Shown piece after piece: positions 50,093 through 59,105 of a stretch of DNA of 64,000 nt. The notes under the pieces were generated by a model that saw only the letters and a program-made list of their open reading frames with translations, was not told the DNA's origin and did not search any database. The stretch is taken from NCBI GenBank assembly GCA_903863015.1, contig CAIPAI010000028.1, forward strand, positions 1-64,000. The letters run 5' to 3'. The DNA is from an uncultured Actinomycetes bacterium (GTDB lineage: Bacteria; Actinomycetota; Actinomycetes; Nanopelagicales; Nanopelagicaceae). The number at the start of each line of letters is the position of its first letter. Position 1 is the first letter of the stretch. A program made the translations under genes and the position numbers.

Positions 50093-52687
50093 TTATGGGT
50101 TCTTCTTGATACGACCGTCTATTGCAGGCACTGTGAGCGTTCCACGCGTCTGCAACTCGTCGGCGATCACCTGAGCGAGTAGATCACGAAGAGTCGATTT
50201 CAATGGATCAAATTGCGTGTATCCATCTCCACCCAAGATCATGTAATCAATCGTGGCCAAGGTATAGGTCTTCGATGTGTCATTGAGAATCGGCGTGCCA
50301 TCCGCCATCGACACACTGGTTACCCGCCGACCAAGTGGTGCACTTGCGGTGAACTCGAATTTGAGCCCAGATACCACTGGGAACCTGCCCGCTCCTGATT
50401 CGACTTGTGAGACACCGTTCTCTAGGAACGCCCAAACGGTCTTACCGGTGACCTTGGTCGTAGATACGTAATTTCCGAATGGGAAGACGGTGTACACGTC
50501 ACCAAGAGTGACATCGAATGTTCCGAGGTCTGTGGCCGTCTTTGGACGTCGGAGTGTCTTATCTTGTGGCGTGTATGTGAGCGCTGGAAGGTTAGCGCGA
50601 ATTCCACCCCCGTTGAGGAGAGCGAAATCCGTGTTGTATTTCTTGCGCACGATATCCGAGAAGTAATCACCGATTGCCGTCTCTCCTACGCGCTGAATCT
50701 GTGGAGATCCACCATGAGGGAAGACGTTCGTAATCGTGGCGATCTTGGTATCGAACTTTGCTGCCATCTGATCTTCGTATGTCTTGACCATGGCTGCAAC
50801 GTCGGCGTTTGGATCGACTTTGTTGCCATCTGGCACCACGAAGTCTTGCGAAGTTCCGATGAGAGCCTTTGTGACCTTGTCGAAGCAGATTTGAGTACGA
50901 CTGTAAAGGACTCCTGCATTGGGTACTTCTTGGACGAGTGTGCCATTCACTAGGCCAGCCCACTTGAGGTGAGTGTGTCCGCCGTAAACGAGATCAGCAC
51001 CCTTGAGAGCACCTGCAAAATCAATAAGGTCTCCGACCGCCTTATCGGCTGAATCATTCGAATAACCTATGTGATTGATACTGACAACAAAATCAGCCCC
51101 CGCCTTGCGGACATCATCGATTGCCTTCTGGGCTGCCGGTGCTGGATCGGTGATAGTCGCGCCAGCCAGGTTCACTGGAGGAGTGATCGCCATGGTCTCC
51201 AGGGTGGTCGTTCCAACGAAGCCGACCTTGACGCCACCTCTTTCGATGATGGTGTACGGCTTTAACTTCTTAAAGGCAGACGCATTTGAGTAATTCGAAC
51301 CGACCCACTCAAAAGTGGAGAGATCCATCATTTTGTTAAGGTGGACGGAATCACGATCGTGCTCATGATTACCTACAGCTGTGACGTCCAATCCCATCAT
51401 GTTCTCAGCCTTGACAGCTGGAATCTCTTCGAATTGAGACGAGATTGGGGGCGCAGCTCCAAAGTTATCTCCGCCAGCGGCAGTGATCACTGATGTTTGA
51501 GCCCTGTCGTTTCCAAAGTAAGTGGCAAGATTCGCTGCTCCGCCAATCTTGCTCGTCGGTACTTGAATCGCTCCGTGGAAATCGGAGAAATAGTCGACCG
51601 AAACGGACCCGGCTAAGTAATTAGGGACGGACGAGATAAGAACTCGTGCCTTCTTTCCCAAAGTCACGGATGTGACTTGTGGCGCATCCCCAAGTGCGGT
51701 GACCACACCGTCAGAATTTGCTACGTAAAGTCCAGCGTTCGAAGCATAGACGTTGAGGGCGACACCGTTTGCAACTTTGCCGGTGATTTGAGGCGCGCTA
51801 CCGAAGGTGGCAACCGAACCGGTTGAAGTAAGCGCCCAACCGCCATTGCCGAGACGAGAACCAGTTGCCGCAACGAACGTTCCCTTGAGTGAAGCAATCT
51901 TTGGCGCACCTGCGAGGGCCTCAATTGTTCCGTTTTGGTGGACGAGATAAAGACCAGTTGAGGCAGCAACACCCGCTACTACCGGAGAGGTGACTTTGCT
52001 AGCGGCACTCTTGAGAGTTGCACTGCCAAATGAAGTGACTTGACCCTTCTTGTTAATGAGTGTGAAACCCTTGTCATCTGTGGAGGGCAGGATGCTCACC
52101 GTGGTGGCATCAGATTGCGCATCAATATTTAGCGCGTTGCCTATTGGCAATACTCGACCACTCTTGAGAACAGCCCAGTACCCACGACCATCTTTTGTCG
52201 AGGCCGCAGCCAAAACTGTGCCAGAGCCAGAAGGAAGTTGGAGATCTGCACCTGCACCCCACACATGGTTACTTCCATCGGCATCGAAGAGGCGAACGCC
52301 GCTCTCTACCTTGGGTGCGGCGAGAATGGCGGTCGAGGTAACATCGCCTGCCCCTAGAGAATTGAAAGCAGTAACCGTGACATTTCCGGAGGATGAACCC
52401 TGTCCCGCAACCGAGGGAATGAACGCCTGCGTGACGTTACCCGCAACAGTCATACCGCAACCGCCAGCCCCTGTGCTCACTTCATAGCCAGTGATGGCTG
52501 GCGATGCTGCGGGAGCTTTCCACGACACAAGGAGTCCACCAACTTGTGGCGTAATTGTCAGGCCCGATGGTGCACCTGGCCGTGCGTAGGCAGTTTCTGC
52601 ATGTGACGGCTTAGCTAAGTTGAGTACTCCTGTGGCAGCGAGAGCTAATGCGAGCAGCGGTACAAGCCTCTTCTGAGTAATAGTCAT
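50093..52687 (-). CDS. Secreted 5'-nucleotidase with Fn3 and propeller-like repeats
   Basis: An 864-residue exported enzyme. A signal peptide (about 1-30, ending SHA) is followed by a fibronectin type III domain (about 36-123), then five repeats of 37-38 residues starting near 169, 207, 245, 282 and 319 with a G-(Y/F/W)-x-(hydrophobic)...G-x-(V/I)-x-x-(F/L)-G-(D/S)-A pattern, then a metallophosphatase (DFHG, GDNFG, VGNHEHD, GGHTH) and a 5'-nucleotidase C-terminal domain (NGGGIRANL, GGDGY). It would release phosphate from extracellular nucleotides. ATG 52687 is chosen for the signal peptide; no ribosome site is clear. Confidence 0.86.
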   Translation of the reverse strand: MTITQKRLVPLLALALAATGVLNLAKPSHAETAYARPGAPSGLTITPQVGGLLVSWKAPAASPAITGYEVSTGAGGCGMTVAGNVTQAFIPSVAGQGSSSGNVTVTAFNSLGAGDVTSTAILAAPKVESGVRLFDADGSNHVWGAGADLQLPSGSGTVLAAASTKDGRGYWAVLKSGRVLPIGNALNIDAQSDATTVSILPSTDDKGFTLINKKGQVTSFGSATLKSAASKVTSPVVAGVAASTGLYLVHQNGTIEALAGAPKIASLKGTFVAATGSRLGNGGWALTSTGSVATFGSAPQITGKVANGVALNVYASNAGLYVANSDGVVTALGDAPQVTSVTLGKKARVLISSVPNYLAGSVSVDYFSDFHGAIQVPTSKIGGAANLATYFGNDRAQTSVITAAGGDNFGAAPPISSQFEEIPAVKAENMMGLDVTAVGNHEHDRDSVHLNKMMDLSTFEWVGSNYSNASAFKKLKPYTIIERGGVKVGFVGTTTLETMAITPPVNLAGATITDPAPAAQKAIDDVRKAGADFVVSINHIGYSNDSADKAVGDLIDFAGALKGADLVYGGHTHLKWAGLVNGTLVQEVPNAGVLYSRTQICFDKVTKALIGTSQDFVVPDGNKVDPNADVAAMVKTYEDQMAAKFDTKIATITNVFPHGGSPQIQRVGETAIGDYFSDIVRKKYNTDFALLNGGGIRANLPALTYTPQDKTLRRPKTATDLGTFDVTLGDVYTVFPFGNYVSTTKVTGKTVWAFLENGVSQVESGAGRFPVVSGLKFEFTASAPLGRRVTSVSMADGTPILNDTSKTYTLATIDYMILGGDGYTQFDPLKSTLRDLLAQVIADELQTRGTLTVPAIDGRIKKNP

Positions 52688-52789
52688 GGGGACATATATG
52701 AGCATCTGAGAGAACTCAGTGTTGAAAAGAGGTTTCATAATACGAAACAGAAAGTGAACTCTGAGCAACTTCGTTAAAAGCGAAATTTG

Positions 52790-54370
52790 TTAAAGCGAGA
52801 GAAATCTGTTCCTATCCTCCGGAGCGCCAGCAGAGCGCAATAGATCAAACTCACCAGAGCGCCGTTGCCAATGGTTGGCTGAGAGCAAGCGTGAAATCCC
52901 GGCAAGATTTACAGTGCGCTTTAGATCTTCTGAGTCCAAGGATGGCTCAACGGGACCCAGATGGTCAAAGACTGAGGTAGCGATAACTAGCCGCTCTTCC
53001 TCCTCAAAGATCTCAACGAGACGTCCCTGCTGAGGCCAATCGATATTGGAGGAGGTCTGTACGTGCCAAAAACCACGCGCTCCATCGGTATTCCCCACGA
53101 GGTCCGCTTGGTGTTGATGATTATGTCCGGCAAGCCAGAGAATCACCGATGAATGCTTCGCGAGTAAGGAGACCAATTCATCCTCCCCGACTCGAGGCTC
53201 CATGCCATCGGGTGCGTAGAGGTTGAAGAGTGTCGGAGCTGGATGGTGGGAGAGAACCACCACATACTTCGGATCAAGTCCGTTCTCATTTTCTACAAGC
53301 ATCGACTCCAGCCATCGGAGTTGTGCGCGATCAATTGATCCCTGCCATCCACCGTGAATATTTACAGTGTCGAGAGATACAAGTCGAATTTGTCCAACAT
53401 CTCGAACCCAATACTTCTCTCCAGAAACGAGATTCTCCGCCCCGAGGCCGTGGTCATGATCGCACTTTGTATGAAGCTTTGCCCAGGTGAATTCATCATT
53501 AAAGGCCCTGGCAGCGTCTGGCTCTTGATCGATAAAGGTTCCGTTACTGAGGTCAGGGCTCACGATGGGGCCAACTGTGGCAGGAGTGCCGAAGGCCTCC
53601 ATTAAGTCGAGATCCTTTGGTAACTCAACAAGTCTCTTACCCCCGATAGCGTAATTATTGAGCGTCTCTGAGGGTGGCACGCTTCCTTGGATCAGCGCGT
53701 CATGATTTCCATGAGTGGAGAACCAATGGTGACGCAGACCCGGGGCGGTAAATGATTGGCGGACGGCTTTGGTCAGGCCTGGAATTGTTGGGAAGCCATA
53801 AAGTGAGCGAGGGAAATCGTCTTCCTCCCCCGCAGGAGTACCTTCGGGATTCCAGTAACTCCTGTCGTAACGTTCGCCTTCTACCGCTGCAACGCCTTCC
53901 CATGTTGATTGGTCTCCAGATTCAGGGTGCAAGGTTCCACCATGGAGAAGCGTGAGATACCAATCAAGTTCGTTGCCCTGTGCGTTGTCGGTAACATCCC
54001 CAGTAATGACAACAGCATCAATTGGTCTTTTGCTGAAAGCAGAATTAAATAGATTAATTTTGCGAACCATTGCATCGACTGTTTGAGTAGAGAGAATCTC
54101 TTGTGCCCTGTACGCGCCCACTAACTTAACAAGAGCCGAAAATGGATGGTGTGGATCCGCAAAACGATCTAATAATTCCATTCTTGCAGGTGATTGCGCA
54201 TCGCAGATATGAAGATCTGAGATGTGAACTAGGGAAACAAGTGACTTGGCTTTTGATGTAGGTGAACTCCCGATCATCGCCTCTCCCGGAGCCAAGGTCA
54301 GTTCTCTCCAACCCTTTTCATTTGCCGCACCGACTGACATACGGAGGTGTTGTGTATCAAATTCATGCAT
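52790..54370 (-). CDS. Calcineurin-like metallophosphoesterase (PPA1498-like)
   Basis: A 526-residue metallophosphoesterase. All five family motifs occur: HISDLHI (49-55, D52 and H54), ITGDVTDNA, HGNHDAL, VVLSHHPAP and LAGHNHQHQ. It resembles the actinobacterial group typified by the Cutibacterium protein PPA1498 (recalled from memory). There is no evident signal peptide. The start overlaps the ABC ATPase stop by 8 bases, so it is part of the phosphonate transporter operon and probably frees phosphate from an organic ester. Confidence 0.84.
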   Translation of the reverse strand: MHEFDTQHLRMSVGAANEKGWRELTLAPGEAMIGSSPTSKAKSLVSLVHISDLHICDAQSPARMELLDRFADPHHPFSALVKLVGAYRAQEILSTQTVDAMVRKINLFNSAFSKRPIDAVVITGDVTDNAQGNELDWYLTLLHGGTLHPESGDQSTWEGVAAVEGERYDRSYWNPEGTPAGEEDDFPRSLYGFPTIPGLTKAVRQSFTAPGLRHHWFSTHGNHDALIQGSVPPSETLNNYAIGGKRLVELPKDLDLMEAFGTPATVGPIVSPDLSNGTFIDQEPDAARAFNDEFTWAKLHTKCDHDHGLGAENLVSGEKYWVRDVGQIRLVSLDTVNIHGGWQGSIDRAQLRWLESMLVENENGLDPKYVVVLSHHPAPTLFNLYAPDGMEPRVGEDELVSLLAKHSSVILWLAGHNHQHQADLVGNTDGARGFWHVQTSSNIDWPQQGRLVEIFEEEERLVIATSVFDHLGPVEPSLDSEDLKRTVNLAGISRLLSANHWQRRSGEFDLLRSAGAPEDRNRFLSL

Positions 54371-55439
54371 GCTCAGCCATCACCTCAGACGCTGCTACTT
54401 TGAAGGAGATGTGTTGCCCAATTTCGAGGTGTTTTACATCTGAGCTTGAGATATTGATGTGGATAAGTGGCGAGCCCTCGACGGCGATACCAAGTTTCGT
54501 CAATGGACCGAGGAAAGATTTAAGAGCAATAAGACCACGTGTCGCATCCGGGTCATTCTCCGACGTCAAGATCAAAGTTTCTGGACGAATAATTGCCGTG
54601 ATCTTCGTACCCGGAGCAAAGGTAGATACCGCGCGGGAAAGTGAAATAGATTGATTGAGAATCCTTACCCCACCAGCAGCAGTGACCTCCCCTGGAATCC
54701 TGTTCGCTAGACCGACAAAGGAGGCAACAAAAGGTGAGGAAGGGTTTGTGTAGAGCTCAATTGGCGTATCGATTTGCTCTAGTTTTCCATGATTCATCAC
54801 ACCAACACGGTCAGCAATAGACATCGCCTCCTCCTGATCGTGCGTCACAAATAACGTTGTGATACCCAGTTCAATTTGGATTCGTCTGATCTCCTCCCGA
54901 ATCTGGCTACGCACTTGAGCGTCTAGGGCCGAAAGTGGTTCATCGAGCAAGAGCACATTCGGCTCGATTGCAAGCGCGCGAGCAAGAGCGACACGTTGTT
55001 GCTGACCCCCAGAGAGCTGATGTGGAAAAGCTTTCGCTTTGCTGCCAAGTTCGACGAGGGCGAGCATCTCACTTACCCGCTTACTACGATCACGGGCAGG
55101 AATTTTCCGTGCGCGTAATCCGTACTCAATATTCTCGGTCACATCAAGGTTTGGAAAGAGGGAGTAAGACTGAAAGACCATGCCCATATCTCGCTGATGT
55201 GCTGGGGTCTCGTTATAACGCACACCATTAACCGTTAGATTCCCCGCGCTCGCGTGCTCCAACCCAGCGACAATGCGAAGTGCAGTGGTCTTGCCGCAAC
55301 CGGAAGGACCCAAGAGTGCAACCAATTCACCAGGATTCACCTTGAGATCTAAACCGTCCAGGGCTCTCACTTGTCCGAAGAATCGACTCACTCCGCTCAG
55401 TTCTAGCGTGCTGCTCACGCGCCGAGTTATGCCTGTCAT
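54363..55439 (-). CDS. ABC transporter ATPase, PotA/PhnT-like
   Basis: A 358-residue importer ATPase: Walker A GPSGCGKTTALR, Q-loop GMVFQSYSLFP, signature LSGGQQQRVALARAL, Walker B VLLLDEPLSALD, H-loop FVTHDQEE, and a C-terminal TOBE region (about 240-358). Such ATPases serve spermidine, iron and 2-aminoethylphosphonate importers. Its neighbours favour an organophosphonate. ATG 55439 overlaps the permease stop (ATGA). Confidence 0.9.
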   Translation of the reverse strand: MTGITRRVSSTLELSGVSRFFGQVRALDGLDLKVNPGELVALLGPSGCGKTTALRIVAGLEHASAGNLTVNGVRYNETPAHQRDMGMVFQSYSLFPNLDVTENIEYGLRARKIPARDRSKRVSEMLALVELGSKAKAFPHQLSGGQQQRVALARALAIEPNVLLLDEPLSALDAQVRSQIREEIRRIQIELGITTLFVTHDQEEAMSIADRVGVMNHGKLEQIDTPIELYTNPSSPFVASFVGLANRIPGEVTAAGGVRILNQSISLSRAVSTFAPGTKITAIIRPETLILTSENDPDATRGLIALKSFLGPLTKLGIAVEGSPLIHINISSSDVKHLEIGQHISFKVAASEVMAEHA

Positions 55440-56236
55440 GAAAGGGCTCCTTCGTTTTCGCTCTCTAGTGATTCGCGCTTCGTACCTCTACGGGAAAGCA
55501 ATGAAATGAGGGTGAGTAGTGCAATAGCACCAATAAAACTAAATACTGAGATAGCAATCGCCCCAAGAATGTTCTGTTGGGCGGCAACTACAGTCCACGT
55601 GGGGAATGTTTCCCAATGTAGGAGTGAGGTAATGGTGTATTCACCAATCCCAAGCGCGAACGCTAGAAATAGCGCGCCTAGGATTCCGCTACGAATCGCA
55701 GGAACTATTACACGTAGAATCGTCGCGAACCAGGACGCTCCCAAACTGCGGGAAGCTTCAACGAGAGTTTTAAGTTGAACAGTCTGCAAAGAAGTATCAA
55801 TAGCTCGGTACGTGTAAGGAAGCGCGATGATTACAAAGAAAAAGACTAATTCATACTCAGAATTCTGAATTACCTCAGGCATAGCTACTTGCGCACCAAT
55901 TGCTAAGGAAACTACTGGAATGATAAGCGGGAGTATGCAGAGAAAATCGATGAGTGGTTTGAACCGTTGAGCTTTCAAGTTTAAAAAGACCATCGTAGGA
56001 ACCATAAGTAACAAAGTCAATATGCCAGCGATGGCAGCTAACTTGAGCGAGGCGAAGAGGTTCGGATAGAAACCATCTTGCTCAAGAAGCCAGCGATAAT
56101 TTGCTAGAGAGCGACCTTTTCCAGCTTCTCCGCGAAAACTGTATGTGGCAGCGGCAAAGAGTGGAAAGACAAATATAAGTAGAGATAGAAAAGCGGAGGC
56201 GCCGATGAATATCCATTTGAATGGAGAGACCTTCAT
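55436..56236 (-). CDS. ABC transporter permease (second), PotC/PhnV-like
   Basis: A 266-residue inner-membrane permease with six helices and the BPD-type EAA motif EASRSLGASWFATILRVIVPAIRSGILGA (near 165-193) that contacts the ATPase. ATG 56236 overlaps the stop of the first permease gene (ATGA) and is preferred to ATG 56248 inside that gene. It forms a heterodimeric channel with the first permease. Confidence 0.88.
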   Translation of the reverse strand: MKVSPFKWIFIGASAFLSLLIFVFPLFAAATYSFRGEAGKGRSLANYRWLLEQDGFYPNLFASLKLAAIAGILTLLLMVPTMVFLNLKAQRFKPLIDFLCILPLIIPVVSLAIGAQVAMPEVIQNSEYELVFFFVIIALPYTYRAIDTSLQTVQLKTLVEASRSLGASWFATILRVIVPAIRSGILGALFLAFALGIGEYTITSLLHWETFPTWTVVAAQQNILGAIAISVFSFIGAIALLTLISLLSRRGTKRESLESENEGALS

Positions 56237-57120
56237 GATTGCCGCCATTTAGCAGCACTCTTTTGCGCCCAAACATAACCAATCATGGCGACTCCAGCCA
56301 CGATGATCATTCCGACCGCGAGTGCATCACCTAGATTTTGTTGGTCTGAAACAACGTTTCCATCAACTAGCGTGCCGATGATGATCGGGACGAGCGGAAC
56401 CGTGCCAACGGTTAGAGCGCGCGCCGTCGCGTATGCAGAAAATCCGCCTGCAAAGAGAAGAAAGAAGGCGCCAAAAAAGGATGGCAACAACATCGGAATG
56501 GCAACACGACGCCAATAAGTCACTTGCGTAGCACCAAGATTGGTACTTGCCTCCAGCCACTCTTTGCGTAGCCCGGAGATGGCTGGTTTAAATACTAGGA
56601 ACATGAGAGGAATTTGAAAGAACGAGTAGACCATCACTACACCAGTAAAGGAGAATATGGTGAAGTGGCCGGCGTAAATATCCCAGCCCAAAGTTTTGAG
56701 AACTCTAGTTACTAATCCTTCAGTACCAAATGCAGCGATGAACATAAAGGCCAAAGGAACGCCACCCGAGTTAGCAAAAACTGCAGAGATGGAATCTAGA
56801 ACAGCGCTGAATTTTCCAGACGCGTACCGTACAACAACGTAAGCAAAGAGCGCTCCTAATAATGAGCCAATGATCGAAGTGATGAGCGAGAGCTTGATGC
56901 TGGTGGTGAATGCATGAAGATACGAACCGTGGAGTAGGGGGGTGTAATTGGAGAAGGTCCATTCACCTTCGTTACCTCTGAGGGATCTCAGAGTTACCGC
57001 AAGAACTGGCCAAATTAAGAAGTAGCCGGTGAAAGCAAAGAAAGGGAGTAGCGGAAACACCTGAGAACCAAGTCGACCGCCTTGAGTCTTTCGAGGTGTT
57101 TCCACTACTCCACTTTTCAT
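56233..57120 (-). CDS. ABC transporter permease (first), PotB/PhnU-like
   Basis: A 295-residue permease with about six helices and an EAA loop EASTNLGATQVTYWRRVAIPMLLPSF (near 188-213). ATG 57120 begins 13 bases after the binding-protein stop; the longer frame reaches into that gene and is not used. The length, arrangement and EAA loop match permeases of the iron/spermidine/phosphonate superfamily. Confidence 0.88.
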   Translation of the reverse strand: MKSGVVETPRKTQGGRLGSQVFPLLPFFAFTGYFLIWPVLAVTLRSLRGNEGEWTFSNYTPLLHGSYLHAFTTSIKLSLITSIIGSLLGALFAYVVVRYASGKFSAVLDSISAVFANSGGVPLAFMFIAAFGTEGLVTRVLKTLGWDIYAGHFTIFSFTGVVMVYSFFQIPLMFLVFKPAISGLRKEWLEASTNLGATQVTYWRRVAIPMLLPSFFGAFFLLFAGGFSAYATARALTVGTVPLVPIIIGTLVDGNVVSDQQNLGDALAVGMIIVAGVAMIGYVWAQKSAAKWRQS

Positions 57121-57133
57121 ATGATTTTCGTTA

Positions 57134-58330
57134 TTAGTTGCCGGCGATTGCTGGCCACTGCGCCTTAAGCAGTGTCTTCGCAGCATCTTGCTGTGCAACG
57201 GTTGGAGTAATTACCTTGACACCCTTGGGAATGCCGTAGCCTTCGGGCGCCGTGACATTGGTCTTCTTAGCGACCATGGCATCAAACGTGATAGGGAGTG
57301 CACCACCGAGGATCCAGATGTTCTGTCCACCCATGATGGATGAGAAGATCTTGGAGCCGGTCATGCCCTTGGTTGAGCCAACCGTCATTGAAGTCTTGCC
57401 ATTGTTTTGTGAGTACAAGAACTCAGTCCAGAGACGAGCAGCCGCTGGGTGTGGTGCGTTGAATGGAATCGCCATCACGTACGGCGTTCCCTTGATGACT
57501 GCATCAGTAGGAATGATGTATTTTACGGTCTTTCCAGCCTTTGCAGCAGTGGCAACCGCTCCTGGACCGTTGAAGGACCAAGAGAACGAAACCTTGTATG
57601 CGCCGGCGAGGAAGTTTTGTCCGTTAGCCAATGCAGTCACGAAGTTGCCTGAAGTCTTGAGGGACTTGAAGTAGTCGATGCCGGGTTGCACGCTGTCAGC
57701 AGTACCACCGGAAGCTACAGTCGCCGCGAAGACAGACATTAAAGCCTCTTGGGCACCTGATGGATCCCCACCGATGGCTAGCATATTTTTGTAGGCAGGA
57801 TCCTTGAGGTCAGAGAATGTCTTAGGCGCCTTAGGGATTGAGGTGTCATATGAGAGCGCCATGACGCCTGCATAGTCTCCAGCCCAGCGCCCGGATGGGT
57901 CTTTGTAGTCGGCAGTGATATCCGCCCAGTTCGCAACCTTGTAAGAAGTAAATAGGTTTGTGTTGTCAAGTGCATAGGTGATACCGACATCAACTGCGTC
58001 AGGAACCTTCGACGCCGGTGCGGTCTTCACTGTTTGAATTTCGTAGGCCGATGAACCGTCTGGGTTATCATCTGTAATCTTAATTCCGAATGCCTTGCTG
58101 AAAAGGTCCATTGCTTCACCGTAATTTGCCCAGTCGCGAGGAAGGGTGATCACGTTTAGCTTGCCTTCTTTTTGGGCAGCCTTCACGAGTGCGTCCATGC
58201 CACCGCACGCCTTAAGGTTTTGGCACTTTGAGAAGTCGGTGCCTGCTGCTGTAGAGACTGAAGATGTTGCCACCAATGAAGCGGCAGCCAGGGCGGCTGC
58301 AACAACTCCAATAATGAATTGCTTGCGCAT
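57134..58330 (-). CDS. ABC transporter substrate-binding protein, probable phosphonate
   Basis: A 398-residue exported binding protein of the type 2 periplasmic fold, similar to spermidine/iron/2-aminoethylphosphonate binders. A signal peptide (about 1-30, ending STA-AG) is followed by KLNVITLPRDWANYGE, DVGITYALDN and GVMALSYDT segments. The cluster context (FAD oxidase and phosphonatase-like genes) suggests aminoethylphosphonate or an N-methyl derivative. ATG 58330 has AAGGAGG about 5 bases upstream, a strong site. An 88-base gap separates it from the HAD gene. Confidence 0.84.
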   Translation of the reverse strand: MRKQFIIGVVAAALAAASLVATSSVSTAAGTDFSKCQNLKACGGMDALVKAAQKEGKLNVITLPRDWANYGEAMDLFSKAFGIKITDDNPDGSSAYEIQTVKTAPASKVPDAVDVGITYALDNTNLFTSYKVANWADITADYKDPSGRWAGDYAGVMALSYDTSIPKAPKTFSDLKDPAYKNMLAIGGDPSGAQEALMSVFAATVASGGTADSVQPGIDYFKSLKTSGNFVTALANGQNFLAGAYKVSFSWSFNGPGAVATAAKAGKTVKYIIPTDAVIKGTPYVMAIPFNAPHPAAARLWTEFLYSQNNGKTSMTVGSTKGMTGSKIFSSIMGGQNIWILGGALPITFDAMVAKKTNVTAPEGYGIPKGVKVITPTVAQQDAAKTLLKAQWPAIAGN

Positions 58331-58418
58331 ATATCCTCCTTGTGGATTTGTAATAGCAGTCAAGACCCCAGAGTTAGCGCGCCAGGGATAGTTTGGGTAC
58401 TTTTTAGTGAATGAAAAG

Positions 58419-59105
58419 TTAAAAGATGGTGCGAATAGACGTGGCAGAAGAAAGAACTTGCGTGGCTCCGGCACGTTCGAGTTGCTCCCGAGTGTGCTCA
58501 CCTGTGGTTACTCCGATGGCGTGACGGGCCCCAGCAGCTACCGCGCTACGCATATCTGATTCGGTATCGCCCACTACACATACCTGATCTGCTCGAATAA
58601 CAATATTTAGTGATTTTTCGGTAATTTCTATGCATCGCTTAATCATGTCTGGTGCTGGGCGACCTTCTGCCACCTCGGAGGCTGCTACAGAAATATCAAT
58701 TTTATCGCGCCACTGCAAGGCATCGATGATGGGGTCAAGAATCTCCCGTGGGAATCCAGTAGTAATCGCAACTAATATTCCATCGGAGCTGAGTGAAGCA
58801 AAGAGTTGGCTTATCCCAGAAAACTCCTCGAGCCTGCCTTCACCTATTAACTCAATGTAGGCGGATACGAAATCATCATGAGCTTGTGCAGCCTTCCCAG
58901 CGTTCCCATGAAAAAGGTGCATGAAAACGTCAATCTTTCGTTGGCCCATCGTGGCACGAACGTACTCAACTTTCTCACCTAGTTCAGCTTCGGAATAAGC
59001 TTCATCTCGAGACTTGATTGCTCGCTCAAAGGCTTCGACAACGAGACCTTCGTCTTTGGCCGTCGTTCCGGCCACATCAAATACGACAAGCGCTACTTGC
59101 TCCAT
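58419..59105 (-). CDS. Phosphonatase-like HAD hydrolase (PhnX-like)
   Basis: A 228-residue HAD enzyme. The nucleophile motif is D10-V-A-G-T-T, as in phosphonatases, not the DxDGT of ordinary phosphatases. MGQRKID (53-59) places K57 where phosphonoacetaldehyde hydrolase has its Schiff-base lysine in MGxxKID. GRPAPDMI and VGDTESDM supply the remaining HAD motifs. It most likely breaks the C-P bond of phosphonoacetaldehyde to acetaldehyde and phosphate. The start overlaps the FAD oxidase stop by 13 bases. Confidence 0.88.
   Translation of the reverse strand: MEQVALVVFDVAGTTAKDEGLVVEAFERAIKSRDEAYSEAELGEKVEYVRATMGQRKIDVFMHLFHGNAGKAAQAHDDFVSAYIELIGEGRLEEFSGISQLFASLSSDGILVAITTGFPREILDPIIDALQWRDKIDISVAASEVAEGRPAPDMIKRCIEITEKSLNIVIRADQVCVVGDTESDMRSAVAAGARHAIGVTTGEHTREQLERAGATQVLSSATSIRTIF

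Noticed and set aside
49916-50182. Plus-strand 88-codon frame that might be an integrase remnant
   Set aside because: It spans hairpins and the end of the nucleotidase gene and shows none of the Arg/His/Tyr recombinase signatures.
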